Shown piece after piece: positions 15,933-24,197 of a stretch of 26,444 nt of DNA. The notes beneath the pieces are model-generated. The model was not told where the DNA came from. It saw nothing but the letters and a program-made list of their open reading frames with translations, and ran no database searches. The stretch comes from Sulfurimonas sp. (GTDB taxonomy: Bacteria > Campylobacterota > Campylobacteria > Campylobacterales > Sulfurimonadaceae), in the NCBI GenBank assembly GCA_027063585.1, contig JAMORM010000124.1:1-26444 (forward strand). The letters run 5' to 3'. The translations under genes and the position numbers were made by a program. Position 1 is the stretch's first letter. Each line of letters starts with the position of its first letter.

Positions 15933-17225
15933 CTATTTAAAATGAACCAATAACATGGAACAAAATTCATCATTTTCGTAAAATTCCACCCTATATGTCT
16001 TATTGTTATTATCAATTGAATATTTTTTATTCAATTTTTTCAAAGATACATCAGTCTGACTCTCATCTGATTTGCCTTTTTTATAATAACCTATAATATT
16101 AACACGGTAGTTCTTAGCTTTGATAACTTTAAAATCGTCATTTACATAAAATTCTGAAGCTTTTGGAAAAGAAACCTCTTTACCGTCTACAACAAACTTA
16201 TATTTTTCTTGACAATTTCTCGACATTTTAAAGTACTGAGGCTTTAATATGGTAATTAACTTGTTACCAATATATACTAAATATTTGCCTCTTTGCTTCT
16301 TTATTTTACCCAATGGATTGGAAAAATAAAATTCGTTACTTTTTGATTCTATCGGAATATAGCTTAAAGATTTTTTTATATTATTTAAATTTAACAAAAA
16401 ATTGTGATTTATTACTAAAATACCATAATCTTTTATTATTTTATTGATTCCTACTTCATTGAGAGTAAAGTCTCTGTGAAACGTAATTCCCATTACTTTC
16501 ATGTACTCTTCTATTGCCAATAATTGATAGAAAACTTTTTGGGATAAGGTAGAGAGATTTTTACTTGTTTCTATTGCAAATGCAGGTTTGTCGTTTGTAA
16601 CGGCAAAGTAAGTGAGTGAAAGTTGCATGGCTTCATCTTCGTATTTTGTATTGGTATTTTTTACATTAAAGCTATGATGCTTTTTTAATAACTTTTTATT
16701 AATATTGTCTTTGACCGTTTTTGCTATATTGTCGAGGTTTCCAAAAAGTTGTTGCTCTTTGAGTTTACATTGATCAATAACACAGGTTTGCCCCCAGGCA
16801 TTAGGATTAAATATACTTCCTTGATTTTTTTTACGGTAAAAACCGTGACCATCATGCAAATTTAGAACTAAAGAAACTTTTTTAGAAAGTATTATTTTTT
16901 TTATCTCATTGACGATTTCTTTATCTTTGTCATTTTTGTCTATATGTGAAAATTTTCGATTCATATCACCATGAATTCCACGTTTGTTTGCAATAATACT
17001 TTCTGCATTCAAGTTTGGTACAACCCATAGATTTTTTGATGTTATTGTGTAATGTGTAGCTAAAATGGATGATGCAAAATATCCGCCGGGTTCATTGCCG
17101 TGAATGCCTCCAATGACTAATAACGTAGTATTTGAATCTTTATTCTCTTTTTTAATTAAGTTTATATGTGCACTCAATATAAAGGGGAGAAGAATAGCTA
17201 TGAATATTTTTATAATTAGAGACAT
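15933..17225 (-). CDS. Csd4/Pgp1-type peptidoglycan D,L-carboxypeptidase (M14/M99)
   Basis: A 430-aa periplasmic zinc carboxypeptidase of the kind that trims peptidoglycan tripeptides to dipeptides and is needed for helical cell shape in Helicobacter and Campylobacter. Seen: a signal peptide (to about residue 19), GGIHGNEPGG with ligands His42 and Glu45, GDMNRKF (Arg90, carboxylate binding), LNLHDGHGF (ligand His124) and FAIETSKN (catalytic Glu219), followed by two beta-rich C-terminal domains. In H. pylori Csd4 the first ligand is an atypical Gln; here it is the ordinary M14 His. The ATG abuts the stop of the YkuD gene (TAAATG), so the two are coupled. Confidence 0.88.
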   Translation of the reverse strand: MSLIIKIFIAILLPFILSAHINLIKKENKDSNTTLLVIGGIHGNEPGGYFASSILATHYTITSKNLWVVPNLNAESIIANKRGIHGDMNRKFSHIDKNDKDKEIVNEIKKIILSKKVSLVLNLHDGHGFYRKKNQGSIFNPNAWGQTCVIDQCKLKEQQLFGNLDNIAKTVKDNINKKLLKKHHSFNVKNTNTKYEDEAMQLSLTYFAVTNDKPAFAIETSKNLSTLSQKVFYQLLAIEEYMKVMGITFHRDFTLNEVGINKIIKDYGILVINHNFLLNLNNIKKSLSYIPIESKSNEFYFSNPLGKIKKQRGKYLVYIGNKLITILKPQYFKMSRNCQEKYKFVVDGKEVSFPKASEFYVNDDFKVIKAKNYRVNIIGYYKKGKSDESQTDVSLKKLNKKYSIDNNNKTYRVEFYENDEFCSMLLVHFK

Positions 17226-18218
17226 TTATTTCTCTGTAATAATATTGAATTTATTGTTTTGCAGTTTTACGATTAAGATTTTTCGTCCTTTAAAAGAAAA
17301 ACTATTGGATTTATACTCTTCATCAAAGGTTATTCTGTACATGTTTTTCATATTTGGATACGTGACAATATTAATATTTTGAAATAGTATAGTTTTTCTT
17401 TCGTGCTTTGCAAAAACTCTTGTTTTATATTTTTTAAATTTTTTGAAATTCATGCCGTCATATCGTTTAAATTCCGGTGCATAAAAATTAAGATATTTTT
17501 CTGTTTCATTATATAGCCAAGCATAACGCCATGTATAAAGTTCAGAAAGAAGCTTCGCCAGTGTCTCTTTAGAAGGATTAGTGCTATCATCTGTATTTTC
17601 TTTAATAATAAGAATCGTTTTTTTAATATCTATATTTCTATTAAGGCACTCTATACTTTTATTTTTTATAGCAATACAGCCTTTTGTAAACTCATCTCTC
17701 TCTTGATCTGTCGGTAGACCGTGAATCCAGATACCTTGTCCTGTTTTGCCTTTGTACTTATCAAATAAATTTGGATAAGAAGTAACAAAAGCCATTGGAC
17801 CGTAAAAAGAATCAACTTTAGATATTTTTTTTACGATATCGTAAACACCTATAGGTGTTTTTAAATCTCCTTCTTTCTTTTTATCTCCTTTGAGTTTCCC
17901 GGTAAAAGCATTGTATTCTTTTCGAAGCTTGTATGTATTGTTGGAGTCTTTAGAATAGATTAAAAGCTCTGATTTTGATTTGTCACATAATAGGATATTT
18001 GTATATGATTCAATATAGCCAAACTTCGTGTCTTTATTTTTGAGAAACTCTTTCCAATAGCTTGTGTCCGTTAAACTTTTATCGAGTGTTTTTTCAATGT
18101 TTTTGATGCCGTGGAGTCTGTAGTTTGTCAGTATTTCATTATCTGTAGCAAAAACAGAAGTAGAAAGAAAAAGTATAAATAAAGCTTGAAAAGTTGCCGT
18201 ATAAAACTTATTTTCCAT
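17226..18218 (-). CDS. Csd6/Pgp2-type YkuD L,D-carboxypeptidase (cell shape)
   Basis: A 330-aa periplasmic YkuD-domain protein. It has a signal peptide ending near VFA, then TPIGVYDIVKK, GQGIWIHGLP and TKGCIAIKN, giving the catalytic His (about 166) and Cys (about 181). The C-terminal 100 residues look like the NTF2-like domain found in H. pylori Csd6. Csd6 and Pgp2 cut tetrapeptides to tripeptides (L,D-carboxypeptidase), which makes the substrate for Csd4/Pgp1. In H. pylori csd6 (HP0518) also follows era. I chose the ATG at 18218 because AGGA lies 7 nt before it; the ATG at 18224 is too close to that site. It overlaps the era end. Confidence 0.87.
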   Translation of the reverse strand: MENKFYTATFQALFILFLSTSVFATDNEILTNYRLHGIKNIEKTLDKSLTDTSYWKEFLKNKDTKFGYIESYTNILLCDKSKSELLIYSKDSNNTYKLRKEYNAFTGKLKGDKKKEGDLKTPIGVYDIVKKISKVDSFYGPMAFVTSYPNLFDKYKGKTGQGIWIHGLPTDQERDEFTKGCIAIKNKSIECLNRNIDIKKTILIIKENTDDSTNPSKETLAKLLSELYTWRYAWLYNETEKYLNFYAPEFKRYDGMNFKKFKKYKTRVFAKHERKTILFQNINIVTYPNMKNMYRITFDEEYKSNSFSFKGRKILIVKLQNNKFNIITEK

Positions 18219-19092
18219 TGTCATATCCTATTTCTTTTAGGAAGTTTTTATCTTTTGTCCAGCCTTTTTTTACGGTAACTTGAAGATTAAGATAGGCTTT
18301 TTTACCGCTGAGTCTTTCGATTTTTTCTCGGGCAGATTTTCCTATACGTTTGACTGCTTCGCCGCCTTTTCCGATGATGATGCCTTTTTGTGACTCTTTT
18401 TCTATAATGATAGTTGCATAAATTCTGTCAATACCGGCTTCTTCTTCAATCGAATCAATAATGACATCAGATTCATAAGGAACTTCATCACTGATATTTT
18501 CAAAAATAGCTTCACGGACGAATCCTGCATAAATATCACGAACAAGCTCACTTGTTAAATCCTCGGGATCATAGAGATAAGGTGAGTCCGGCAAATTTTT
18601 TGCAATAATATCCAGTAAATCTTTATGTCCGACTTTGCGAGGAATAGCAACAGGAATAAGGGCTTCAAAATGATCAGCATATTTATTGTATGAACCAATA
18701 GCCTTAAAAAGTTTTTCTTGAGAAACCTGATCGATTTTACTTAATACTATAATATGCTTCACACGTCCATTATTGATTTTTAAAAATTTTTCATAATACT
18801 CTGTTGCATCAGTTACAGGTGCCAAATAAACGATTAAATCACAATCACCCATTGCTTTAAGTGCTTCATCAAGCATAAATTGATTTAACATTTTTTCTTT
18901 TTCATGCAGACCGGGTGTGTCAACAAAAATAATTTGTGCATTCTCATGCATAACAATTGCATTAGAACGCTTTCTTGTTGCATTTGCCTTTTGGCTTACC
19001 ATTGCAATTTTTTCTCCCAAAAGGGAATTCATCAGGGTACTTTTACCCGCATTTGGACGTCCAATTAAGGAAACGAAACCAGCTTTAGTCAT
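18208..19092 (-). CDS. era: GTPase Era
   Basis: An essential GTPase that binds 16S rRNA near its 3' end and helps 30S assembly. Its 294 aa is normal. Seen: G1 GRPNAGKS (11-18), G3 DTPGLHE, G4 LSKIDQ, and a C-terminal KH domain with IIIGKGGEAVKRIGKSAREKIE split across the GKGG loop. The ribosome site AAGG is 7 nt upstream of the ATG. The preceding 98 bp hold the structured repeat-like element; a TATAAA-like box exists there but is too close to the ribosome site to be convincing. Confidence 0.96.
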   Translation of the reverse strand: MTKAGFVSLIGRPNAGKSTLMNSLLGEKIAMVSQKANATRKRSNAIVMHENAQIIFVDTPGLHEKEKMLNQFMLDEALKAMGDCDLIVYLAPVTDATEYYEKFLKINNGRVKHIIVLSKIDQVSQEKLFKAIGSYNKYADHFEALIPVAIPRKVGHKDLLDIIAKNLPDSPYLYDPEDLTSELVRDIYAGFVREAIFENISDEVPYESDVIIDSIEEEAGIDRIYATIIIEKESQKGIIIGKGGEAVKRIGKSAREKIERLSGKKAYLNLQVTVKKGWTKDKNFLKEIGYDNGK

Positions 19093-19112
19093 ATATAAAC
19101 CTTATTTATTTT

Positions 19113-19187
19113 ATACAGACACAAGGGTCTGTCTTTAGTCGCCATAGCGGCGCAAGCGGAGTAAAGGAACTTTGTTCTTTTACGGGA
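19113..19187. repeat. Structured intergenic element between hslU and era
   Basis: A GC-richer, highly self-complementary block in AT-rich surroundings. Three structures lie in tandem. CAGAC (19116-19120) pairs with GTCTG (19127-19131). CTTTA (19133-19137) pairs with TAAAG (19162-19166) around an inner CGCC/GGCG hairpin (19140-19143 with 19149-19152). GTAAAGGAAC (19161-19170) pairs with GTTCTTTTAC (19174-19183) with one wobble and a 3-nt loop. No T-run follows on either strand, so it is not a standard terminator. It occurs once in this window; a dispersed REP-like repeat or an RNA processing site in the hslU-era transcript is inferred. Confidence 0.5.
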
Positions 19188-19190
19188 CTA

Positions 19191-20519
19191 TTATAGAATA
19201 TATCTTGATAAATCTTCATCTTCTACGGCGTTATCCAGTTTTTCATGTACAAGCTCGGCTGTGATGATAAACTCTTTTCCTTTGTATTCATCTGCATTAA
19301 AGCTAATGTCTTCAAGGATACGCTCTAATACTGTGTGTAAGCGTCTTGCACCTATATCTTCAGCCGTTTCATTGGCTCGGTGTGCAAGTTTTGCAATGGC
19401 TCTTGCTGCTTCATCTTCAAATATCAGATTCATTCCTTCAACGGCCAAAAGAGCCTGATACTGTTTGAGCAGAGAGTTTTGCGTGTGCGTTAAAATTTTA
19501 TAAAGTGTATCTTCTGTTAATGCTTCCAACTCGACACGTAAAGGAAATCTGCCTTGCAGTTCGGGAATTAAATCGCTTGGTTTACTGACATGAAAAGCAC
19601 CGGCTGCAATGAAAAGGATATGGTCGGTGTTAATAGTTCCATATTTTGTTGAAACACTGCTTCCTTCGACAATAGGGAGTAAGTCTCTTTGGACTCCCTC
19701 TTTTGAAGGATCATTTCTTCCTTGACTTTTTTCACTCAGAGCAATTTTGTCTATTTCATCAAGGAAAATAATGCCTCCGTTTTCAGCACGACGAAGAGCT
19801 TCTGCATTGACTCTCGTCATATCCAGTAATTTATTTGTTGCTTCTTGTCGAAGAAGCATCTTGGCATCTTTTACCGTTACTTCTTTTTTGTTGTCTTCTT
19901 TGTTAATTGTTGCAAATACTTTGGAAAAGCTTTCTTGAACTTTTGCCATTTCGGGAGGCAGGTTTGTATCATTGAACTCTATATTGAGCTTTTCAATTTC
20001 AAGCTCAATAGTTTTGTCATCCATTTCACCTGATTCTATGCGTTTTTCCATAGCTTCAAGCAGTCTTTGGTAATCATCTTTTTTACTTTCACTTGCACCT
20101 GTAGGAAGAGGGGGAAGCAGCTTTTCTGTAATTTTGTTGATGATGTAGTTTTCGATTTTTTCTTTGTTAGCATCTTCTTGTTCCGCTTTTACAATGCTGA
20201 TAGAGTTAACAACTAAATCACGTATCATAGACTCAACGTCACGACCGACAAAGCCTACTTCCGTATATTTACTCGCTTCAACTTTTATGAAAGGTACTTT
20301 CATCATTTTTGCCAAACGGCGTGAGATTTCTGTTTTTCCAACTCCGGTTGAGCCAATCATTAAAATGTTTTTTGGAGTGATTTCATTTTTGAGTTCATCA
20401 TCAAGTTGCATACGTCTGTAGCGTGTGCGCAAAGCAAGGGCAATAGTCTTTTTAGCATCTTTTTGGGCAATAACATACTTGTCCAGGTACGCAACTATCT
20501 CTTTAGGGGTTAAATTCAC
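19191..20519 (-). CDS. hslU: ATP-dependent protease ATPase subunit HslU
   Basis: The AAA+ unfoldase (ClpY) that feeds substrates to HslV. Seen: [17 protein letters not shown] at the start, GSTGVGKT (Walker A, 56-63), the I domain (about 100-225), [11 protein letters not shown] (Walker B), and the C-terminal SRYIL that docks into HslV. The start is the GTG at 20519, giving 442 aa: GGAG lies 7 nt upstream and the GTG overlaps the hslV stop as GTGA. A longer open frame to 20573 adds an unrelated 18-residue extension inside hslV and is rejected. Confidence 0.95.
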   Translation of the reverse strand: MNLTPKEIVAYLDKYVIAQKDAKKTIALALRTRYRRMQLDDELKNEITPKNILMIGSTGVGKTEISRRLAKMMKVPFIKVEASKYTEVGFVGRDVESMIRDLVVNSISIVKAEQEDANKEKIENYIINKITEKLLPPLPTGASESKKDDYQRLLEAMEKRIESGEMDDKTIELEIEKLNIEFNDTNLPPEMAKVQESFSKVFATINKEDNKKEVTVKDAKMLLRQEATNKLLDMTRVNAEALRRAENGGIIFLDEIDKIALSEKSQGRNDPSKEGVQRDLLPIVEGSSVSTKYGTINTDHILFIAAGAFHVSKPSDLIPELQGRFPLRVELEALTEDTLYKILTHTQNSLLKQYQALLAVEGMNLIFEDEAARAIAKLAHRANETAEDIGARRLHTVLERILEDISFNADEYKGKEFIITAELVHEKLDNAVEDEDLSRYIL

Positions 20520-21061
20520 TGTTCTTCTCCATCTAATATGAGTGTTTTTATATTGTGATTGGTATAAATACATAAATCAGCGGCAATATGCAATGACTCT
20601 TTTACTAACGTTTCTTCATCGAGTGAAGCATGTTTTTTAAGTGCCCGTGCAGCAGAAATGGCAAAATTGCCTCCGCTGCCGATAGAAGCAATTTCTCCGT
20701 CTTCAGGTTCAACGACATCACCGTTTCCCGTAAGTATAAAGATGTGTTCTTGATTTAAAACAATCATCATTGCTTCCAAACGACGTAAAACTTTGTCTTT
20801 TCTCCATGCTTTAGAAAACTCAACAACGGACTTGAGTAAATCCCCTTTTTTATTCTCTAAAAATTCTTCAAACATATCAAATAAGTTGAAAGCATCGGCA
20901 GTGCTTCCTGCAAATCCTGCAAGAATTTTACCATGGTATAGTGTACGAATTTTTGTTGCATTGCCCTTTAAAACGCTGTCCCCAAAGGTGACTTGACCGT
21001 CACCGCCGATAACGGCTTTATTTTTGCCTCTGTAAGCCAGTATAGTAGTAGCATCAAACAT
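20516..21061 (-). CDS. hslV: ATP-dependent protease catalytic subunit HslV
   Basis: The proteasome-like threonine peptidase (ClpQ) of the HslUV complex, 181 aa. The N-terminus [12 protein letters not shown] is the extended Campylobacterota form; the first Thr (residue 5) is the expected nucleophile after processing. Also seen: [34 protein letters not shown] and [16 protein letters not shown], all standard. It starts 6 nt after the rplI stop and overlaps hslU. Confidence 0.96.
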   Translation of the reverse strand: MFDATTILAYRGKNKAVIGGDGQVTFGDSVLKGNATKIRTLYHGKILAGFAGSTADAFNLFDMFEEFLENKKGDLLKSVVEFSKAWRKDKVLRRLEAMMIVLNQEHIFILTGNGDVVEPEDGEIASIGSGGNFAISAARALKKHASLDEETLVKESLHIAADLCIYTNHNIKTLILDGEEQ

Positions 21062-21067
21062 TAGTTC

Positions 21068-21514
21068 CTACTCTCCTTGTACATCTACATGAAGTTTTGC
21101 ATGAATTCCATGACCTAATTTTAGATCTAAATCATGTTCACCGATTGTTTTTATAGCAGTTTTGTCCGTAATGGCTTTTTTATCTATTTCAATTCCATGC
21201 TGTTCTTTGAGGGCATTGGCAACTTCTTCTTTTGTAATAGCACCAAAGAGATGACCGTTATTTCCTACTTTTTTTGTAATGATAACTTCAAGCTTATCAA
21301 GTTTTTGTGCTATCTCTTTAAGTCTTGCGATTTCTGCTGCTTCTTCGGCTTTTAATCTTTCTTGTTCTGCTTTATGCTCAGCCAATATTTCCGGAGTTGC
21401 ATGCTTAGCAAAACCTTTTCCTATTAAAAAGTTTTTTCCGTAACCGTCTTTTACTTCTTTTACTTCACCGGCTTTGCCTAAACTTTTTACATCTTTAATT
21501 AATAGTACTTTCAT
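21068..21514 (-). CDS. rplI: 50S ribosomal protein L9
   Basis: A 148-aa L9. The N-terminal rRNA-binding domain reads MKVLLIKDVKSLGKAGEV, then VKDGYGKNFLIGKGFA; a long charged helix follows (about 45-75), then the C-terminal domain with VGNNGHLFGAIT. It opens the rplI-hslV-hslU run that is also found in H. pylori. It begins 21 nt after the FTR-rhodanese gene. Confidence 0.97.
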   Translation of the reverse strand: MKVLLIKDVKSLGKAGEVKEVKDGYGKNFLIGKGFAKHATPEILAEHKAEQERLKAEEAAEIARLKEIAQKLDKLEVIITKKVGNNGHLFGAITKEEVANALKEQHGIEIDKKAITDKTAIKTIGEHDLDLKLGHGIHAKLHVDVQGE

Positions 21515-21535
21515 AAATAATTCCTAATTTTTATA

Positions 21536-22273
21536 TTATCTTTGTATTTCACCCGGGTAAGAAACGATACCATTTGTAAGATTGCCAATTTTTGTGTAAC
21601 CATTGTCTGTTAAAATTCTAGCAACATGGGCAGAACGACTTCCTACATGGCAGTAGAGTATGATGTTTTCATCTTTTGCATAGTTTGTTTCTTCCCATGT
21701 TTGAAAAAATGAACTTGTAGGTACCAATTTGTCAGCACCTTTAATGTGACCCATCTGCCACTCCATATACTCACGAACATCAACAAGTTTAAAATTAACC
21801 ATTCCGAGTTCACGTGCTTCAAGAAGTGAAACAAGCTCATCCCCATCTAACTCATTTTTGTTTACAAGCATTTCACACTCTTCTTTTGTAAGCCCTCTTG
21901 AATGTGTATGGGAAACTTCTTCCATTCCTAGTTCAACGCGTTTTTTCTCAGCATATTCGGGAGTACAGAAAATTCCACAGTGACAGACACCGCTTTGTGG
22001 TATCTCTTTTTCTATGGCAGGCTTACATGGGCAGATTCTGTCATCAACAGATTTTGGCTTTTCACCTGTAGTGTCAACCATAAAACAAGGACAAAAACGT
22101 TTTTTGTACATCATTTTATTTCGAGCAAGACCCATCTGCACACCTTCATTTACATCTTCTTGAGGGTTGTATACCCAGCCGAATTGTGCATTGACTTTAT
22201 CTGTAAACTTTATTGTTTTTTCAAGTTCAGCTTGAAATTCCGGTGAATTCATATCAATTTTAATCATACTCAT
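21536..22273 (-). CDS. Fusion of ferredoxin:thioredoxin reductase catalytic domain and rhodanese
   Basis: A 245-aa two-domain protein. Residues about 15-110 match the FTR catalytic beta chain: CPC (61-63), CPC (81-83), CHC (97-99) plus Cys103, the set that holds a 4Fe-4S cluster next to a redox disulfide. The spacings (17 and 13) are longer than in plant FTR. Residues about 140-245 form a single rhodanese domain (LLEARELGMVNFKLVDVREY, GHIKGADKLVP) with active-site loop CHVGSRS, Cys208. The likely role is electron transfer from ferredoxin to a disulfide, or persulfide handling; no FTR variable subunit or thioredoxin is nearby. It is 9 nt after argG, whose TAG forms part of the TAGGA ribosome site. 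It has no signal peptide, so it is cytoplasmic. Confidence 0.87.
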   Translation of the reverse strand: MSMIKIDMNSPEFQAELEKTIKFTDKVNAQFGWVYNPQEDVNEGVQMGLARNKMMYKKRFCPCFMVDTTGEKPKSVDDRICPCKPAIEKEIPQSGVCHCGIFCTPEYAEKKRVELGMEEVSHTHSRGLTKEECEMLVNKNELDGDELVSLLEARELGMVNFKLVDVREYMEWQMGHIKGADKLVPTSSFFQTWEETNYAKDENIILYCHVGSRSAHVARILTDNGYTKIGNLTNGIVSYPGEIQR

Positions 22274-22282
22274 GTATATATC

Positions 22283-23509
22283 CTATTTGTTCTTGAATTT
22301 ATTTCTTGCTTTACCTTCAATGATAAAACGTAATGCATTAAGTTTAATAAAACCTTCTGCATCTTTTTGGTTATATACTTCATCTTCTTCGAAAGTTGAA
22401 TATTCAGGATTGAAAAGTGAGACATCAGAATTTCTTCCGACAACAGTGACATTTCCTTTGTATAATTTTAATCTTACTGTTCCTTCTACCCATTTTTGTG
22501 TTTGATCAATAGCTGCCTGCAGCATTTCACGCTCAGGTGCAAACCAAAAACCGTTATAAATAAGTTTTGCATAACGAGGCATCATCTCATCTTTAAGATG
22601 TGCTGCTTCACGGTCAAGTGTAATGGATTCTATTGCCCTGTGAGCCTTTAACATAATTGTTCCGCCCGGAGTTTCATAACATCCACGGGCTTTCATGCCG
22701 ACAAAACGGTTTTCAACAATGTCAACACGACCAATTCCGTGCTTATTGCCATACTCATTTAATGTTTTAAGCATAGTGGCAGGTGAAAGTTTTTCTCCGT
22801 TGAGTGCGACAGGGTCACCATTTTTGTATTGAATTTCTATATATTCAGGAGTACTTGGAGCCTTCTGGGGTGAAGTTGTCCATAACCACATAGACTCTTC
22901 AGGTTCTGCAGAAGGATCTTCTAAAATTCCGCCCTCATAAGAGATATGAAGTAGATTCGCATCCATAGAGTAAGGAGATTTTTTCCCTTTTTTCTCAATT
23001 TGAATGCCATGCTCGGCCGCATAAGCCAAAAGTTTTTCACGAGAGTTTAAATCCCATTCACGCCATGGAGCGATGATAGTCAGTGTTGAATCTTGTCCCA
23101 AGTAACCCATCTCAAAACGAACCTGGTCATTTCCTTTGCCGGTTGCCCCATGAGCAACACCGTCTGCACCGGTAATCTTTGCAATTTCTGCCTGACGTTT
23201 TGCAATAAGAGGACGGGCAATAGAAGTCCCTAAAAGATACTCTCCTTCATAAATAGCATTCGCTCGAAACATTGGGAAAACGAAATCTTTTACAAACTCT
23301 TCACGTAAATCATCAATAAAAATATTTTCAGGTTTAATGCCAAGTTCAAGTGCTTTTACGCGTGCGGGTTCAAGCTCTTCACCTTGTCCTAAATCTGCCG
23401 TAAACGTAACAACTTCGCATTTGTATTCATCTTGCAGCCATTTTAATATAACACTGGTGTCAAGTCCGCCAGAGTATGCTAAAACAACTTTTTTAACACT
23501 TTTTTTCAT
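22283..23509 (-). CDS. argG: Argininosuccinate synthase
   Basis: Joins citrulline and aspartate, with ATP, in arginine synthesis. Its 408 aa is normal. Seen: [18 protein letters not shown] (the PP-loop), [25 protein letters not shown], and [22 protein letters not shown] in separate conserved blocks. The ribosome site AAGG is about 8 nt before the ATG, and a TATAAT box lies upstream. No other arginine gene is in the window. It leads a run of five same-strand genes down to hslU. Confidence 0.96.
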   Translation of the reverse strand: MKKSVKKVVLAYSGGLDTSVILKWLQDEYKCEVVTFTADLGQGEELEPARVKALELGIKPENIFIDDLREEFVKDFVFPMFRANAIYEGEYLLGTSIARPLIAKRQAEIAKITGADGVAHGATGKGNDQVRFEMGYLGQDSTLTIIAPWREWDLNSREKLLAYAAEHGIQIEKKGKKSPYSMDANLLHISYEGGILEDPSAEPEESMWLWTTSPQKAPSTPEYIEIQYKNGDPVALNGEKLSPATMLKTLNEYGNKHGIGRVDIVENRFVGMKARGCYETPGGTIMLKAHRAIESITLDREAAHLKDEMMPRYAKLIYNGFWFAPEREMLQAAIDQTQKWVEGTVRLKLYKGNVTVVGRNSDVSLFNPEYSTFEEDEVYNQKDAEGFIKLNALRFIIEGKARNKFKNK

Positions 23510-23543
23510 GTAAAAAACCTTTGATAATAAAATAATTACCGCG

Positions 23544-23549
23544 ATTATA
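23544..23549 (-). promoter_or_regulatory. Putative -10 box for argG
   Basis: TATAAT on the minus strand, 34 nt before the argG ATG, preceded by an 8-nt T-run and a pyrimidine-rich stretch. This is the usual look of a Campylobacterota housekeeping promoter, which lacks a fixed -35 hexamer. Confidence 0.6.
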
Positions 23550-23622
23550 ACTAAAAAAAAGTGAGAAGTTGCTTATGTATTTTGGATTTAAGATTTTGGG
23601 TAAAGATTTCTAAAGAAACGTG

Positions 23623-23661
23623 TTACATGTAAAGAAGTGTCGCAGATAAATTAATGTCTGC
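23623..23661. promoter_or_regulatory. Two palindromes in the flaG-argG gap
   Basis: The 164-bp gap 23510-23673 has no gene. It holds the argG promoter, a perfect 10-bp palindrome TTACATGTAA (23623-23632) and an interrupted palindrome GCAGA-N10-TCTGC (23642-23661). Either could be an operator upstream of argG or the second a weak hairpin at the flaG 3' end; neither is followed by a T-run. No regulator is assigned. Confidence 0.3.
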
Positions 23662-23673
23662 AAGCATGGAAAA

Positions 23674-24075
23674 TTATCCTTTTGAGTCAAATAATATTCC
23701 GCTTACTTCTTGCATTTTTGGAAGAAAATCTTGTGCCTGTTCGGCTGGAAATCTTCGTATCATTTTATCTGTTTTTACATCAATTGCAGCAACGTAAAAA
23801 ATATCATTTGTATCCACTCCAAATTTTATATTTGTGTTGAGCGGAGCAAGTGCATCATTGAGTTGTTGTACCAAATCTTCAACGTCCTTTTTCGAATCCA
23901 TTTTTTTTGTATCATTTACTGCAGAATTTTGTATCTCTTTTACAACATCAGCCTGTTTTGTTCTTGTTTGTGAACTCTGTTGTACATGCTGAGATTGTTC
24001 TTGTGCTCTTCCTTGAACCTCTGCCGTACCTACTTGTGATTGTTGCTGTCTTGCAACGTTAGCAATGCCATCCAT
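23674..24075 (-). CDS. flaG: FlaG-family flagellar protein
   Basis: A 133-aa FlaG homologue; in relatives FlaG limits flagellar filament length and is expressed late in flagellar assembly. The first 60 residues are Gln-rich and low-complexity. The conserved domain is at the C-terminus (VEDLVQQLNDALAPLNTNI, FGVDTNDIFYVAAID, KMIRRFPAEQAQDFL). A GAGGAG ribosome site lies 6 nt before the ATG and a sigma-28 promoter further upstream. It stands alone here; the usual neighbours fliD and fliS are not in the window. Confidence 0.9.
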   Translation of the reverse strand: MDGIANVARQQQSQVGTAEVQGRAQEQSQHVQQSSQTRTKQADVVKEIQNSAVNDTKKMDSKKDVEDLVQQLNDALAPLNTNIKFGVDTNDIFYVAAIDVKTDKMIRRFPAEQAQDFLPKMQEVSGILFDSKG

Positions 24076-24114
24076 GACTTACTCCTCTGCTTGAAAGTAT
24101 AATTATTAATGACA

Positions 24115-24141
24115 AAATCGGCTAATAATTTAATTACTTTA
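24115..24141 (-). promoter_or_regulatory. Sigma-28 (FliA) promoter of flaG
   Basis: On the minus strand TAAAGTAA (-35) is followed after exactly 11 nt by GCCGATTT (-10). The known FliA consensus is TAAAGTTT-N11-GCCGATAA, so twelve of sixteen positions agree, including all of TAAAG and GCCGAT, with ideal spacing. The -10 ends 40 nt before the flaG ATG. This places flaG in the late flagellar class. Confidence 0.85.
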
Positions 24142-24160
24142 GAAAATATTTGAATTTTTT

Positions 24161-24188
24161 TTGTTTATCCTAAAATTTTTATGATAAT
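24161..24188 (+). promoter_or_regulatory. Possible promoter of the MFS gene
   Basis: TTGTTT (24161-24166) and GATAAT (24183-24188) are 16 nt apart. Transcription would start almost at the ATG at 24198, giving a leaderless or nearly leaderless message, which fits the absence of a ribosome site. The evidence is weak because AT-rich DNA gives such matches by chance. Confidence 0.3.
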
Positions 24189-24197
24189 CTTGCGTTT

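Noticed and set aside
19108..19115. TATAAAAT as a promoter for era
   Set aside because: The expected transcription start would fall at or in the AAGG ribosome site, leaving almost no leader; read-through from hslU is as likely.
19161..19183. Hairpin after hslU as a rho-independent terminator
   Set aside because: On the minus strand the stem is followed by TCCGC rather than a T-run, so it does not meet the usual pattern.
20520..20573. N-terminal extension of HslU to an ATG inside hslV
   Set aside because: The extra residues are unlike any HslU start; the GTG at 20519 has GGAG 7 nt upstream and gives the family length.
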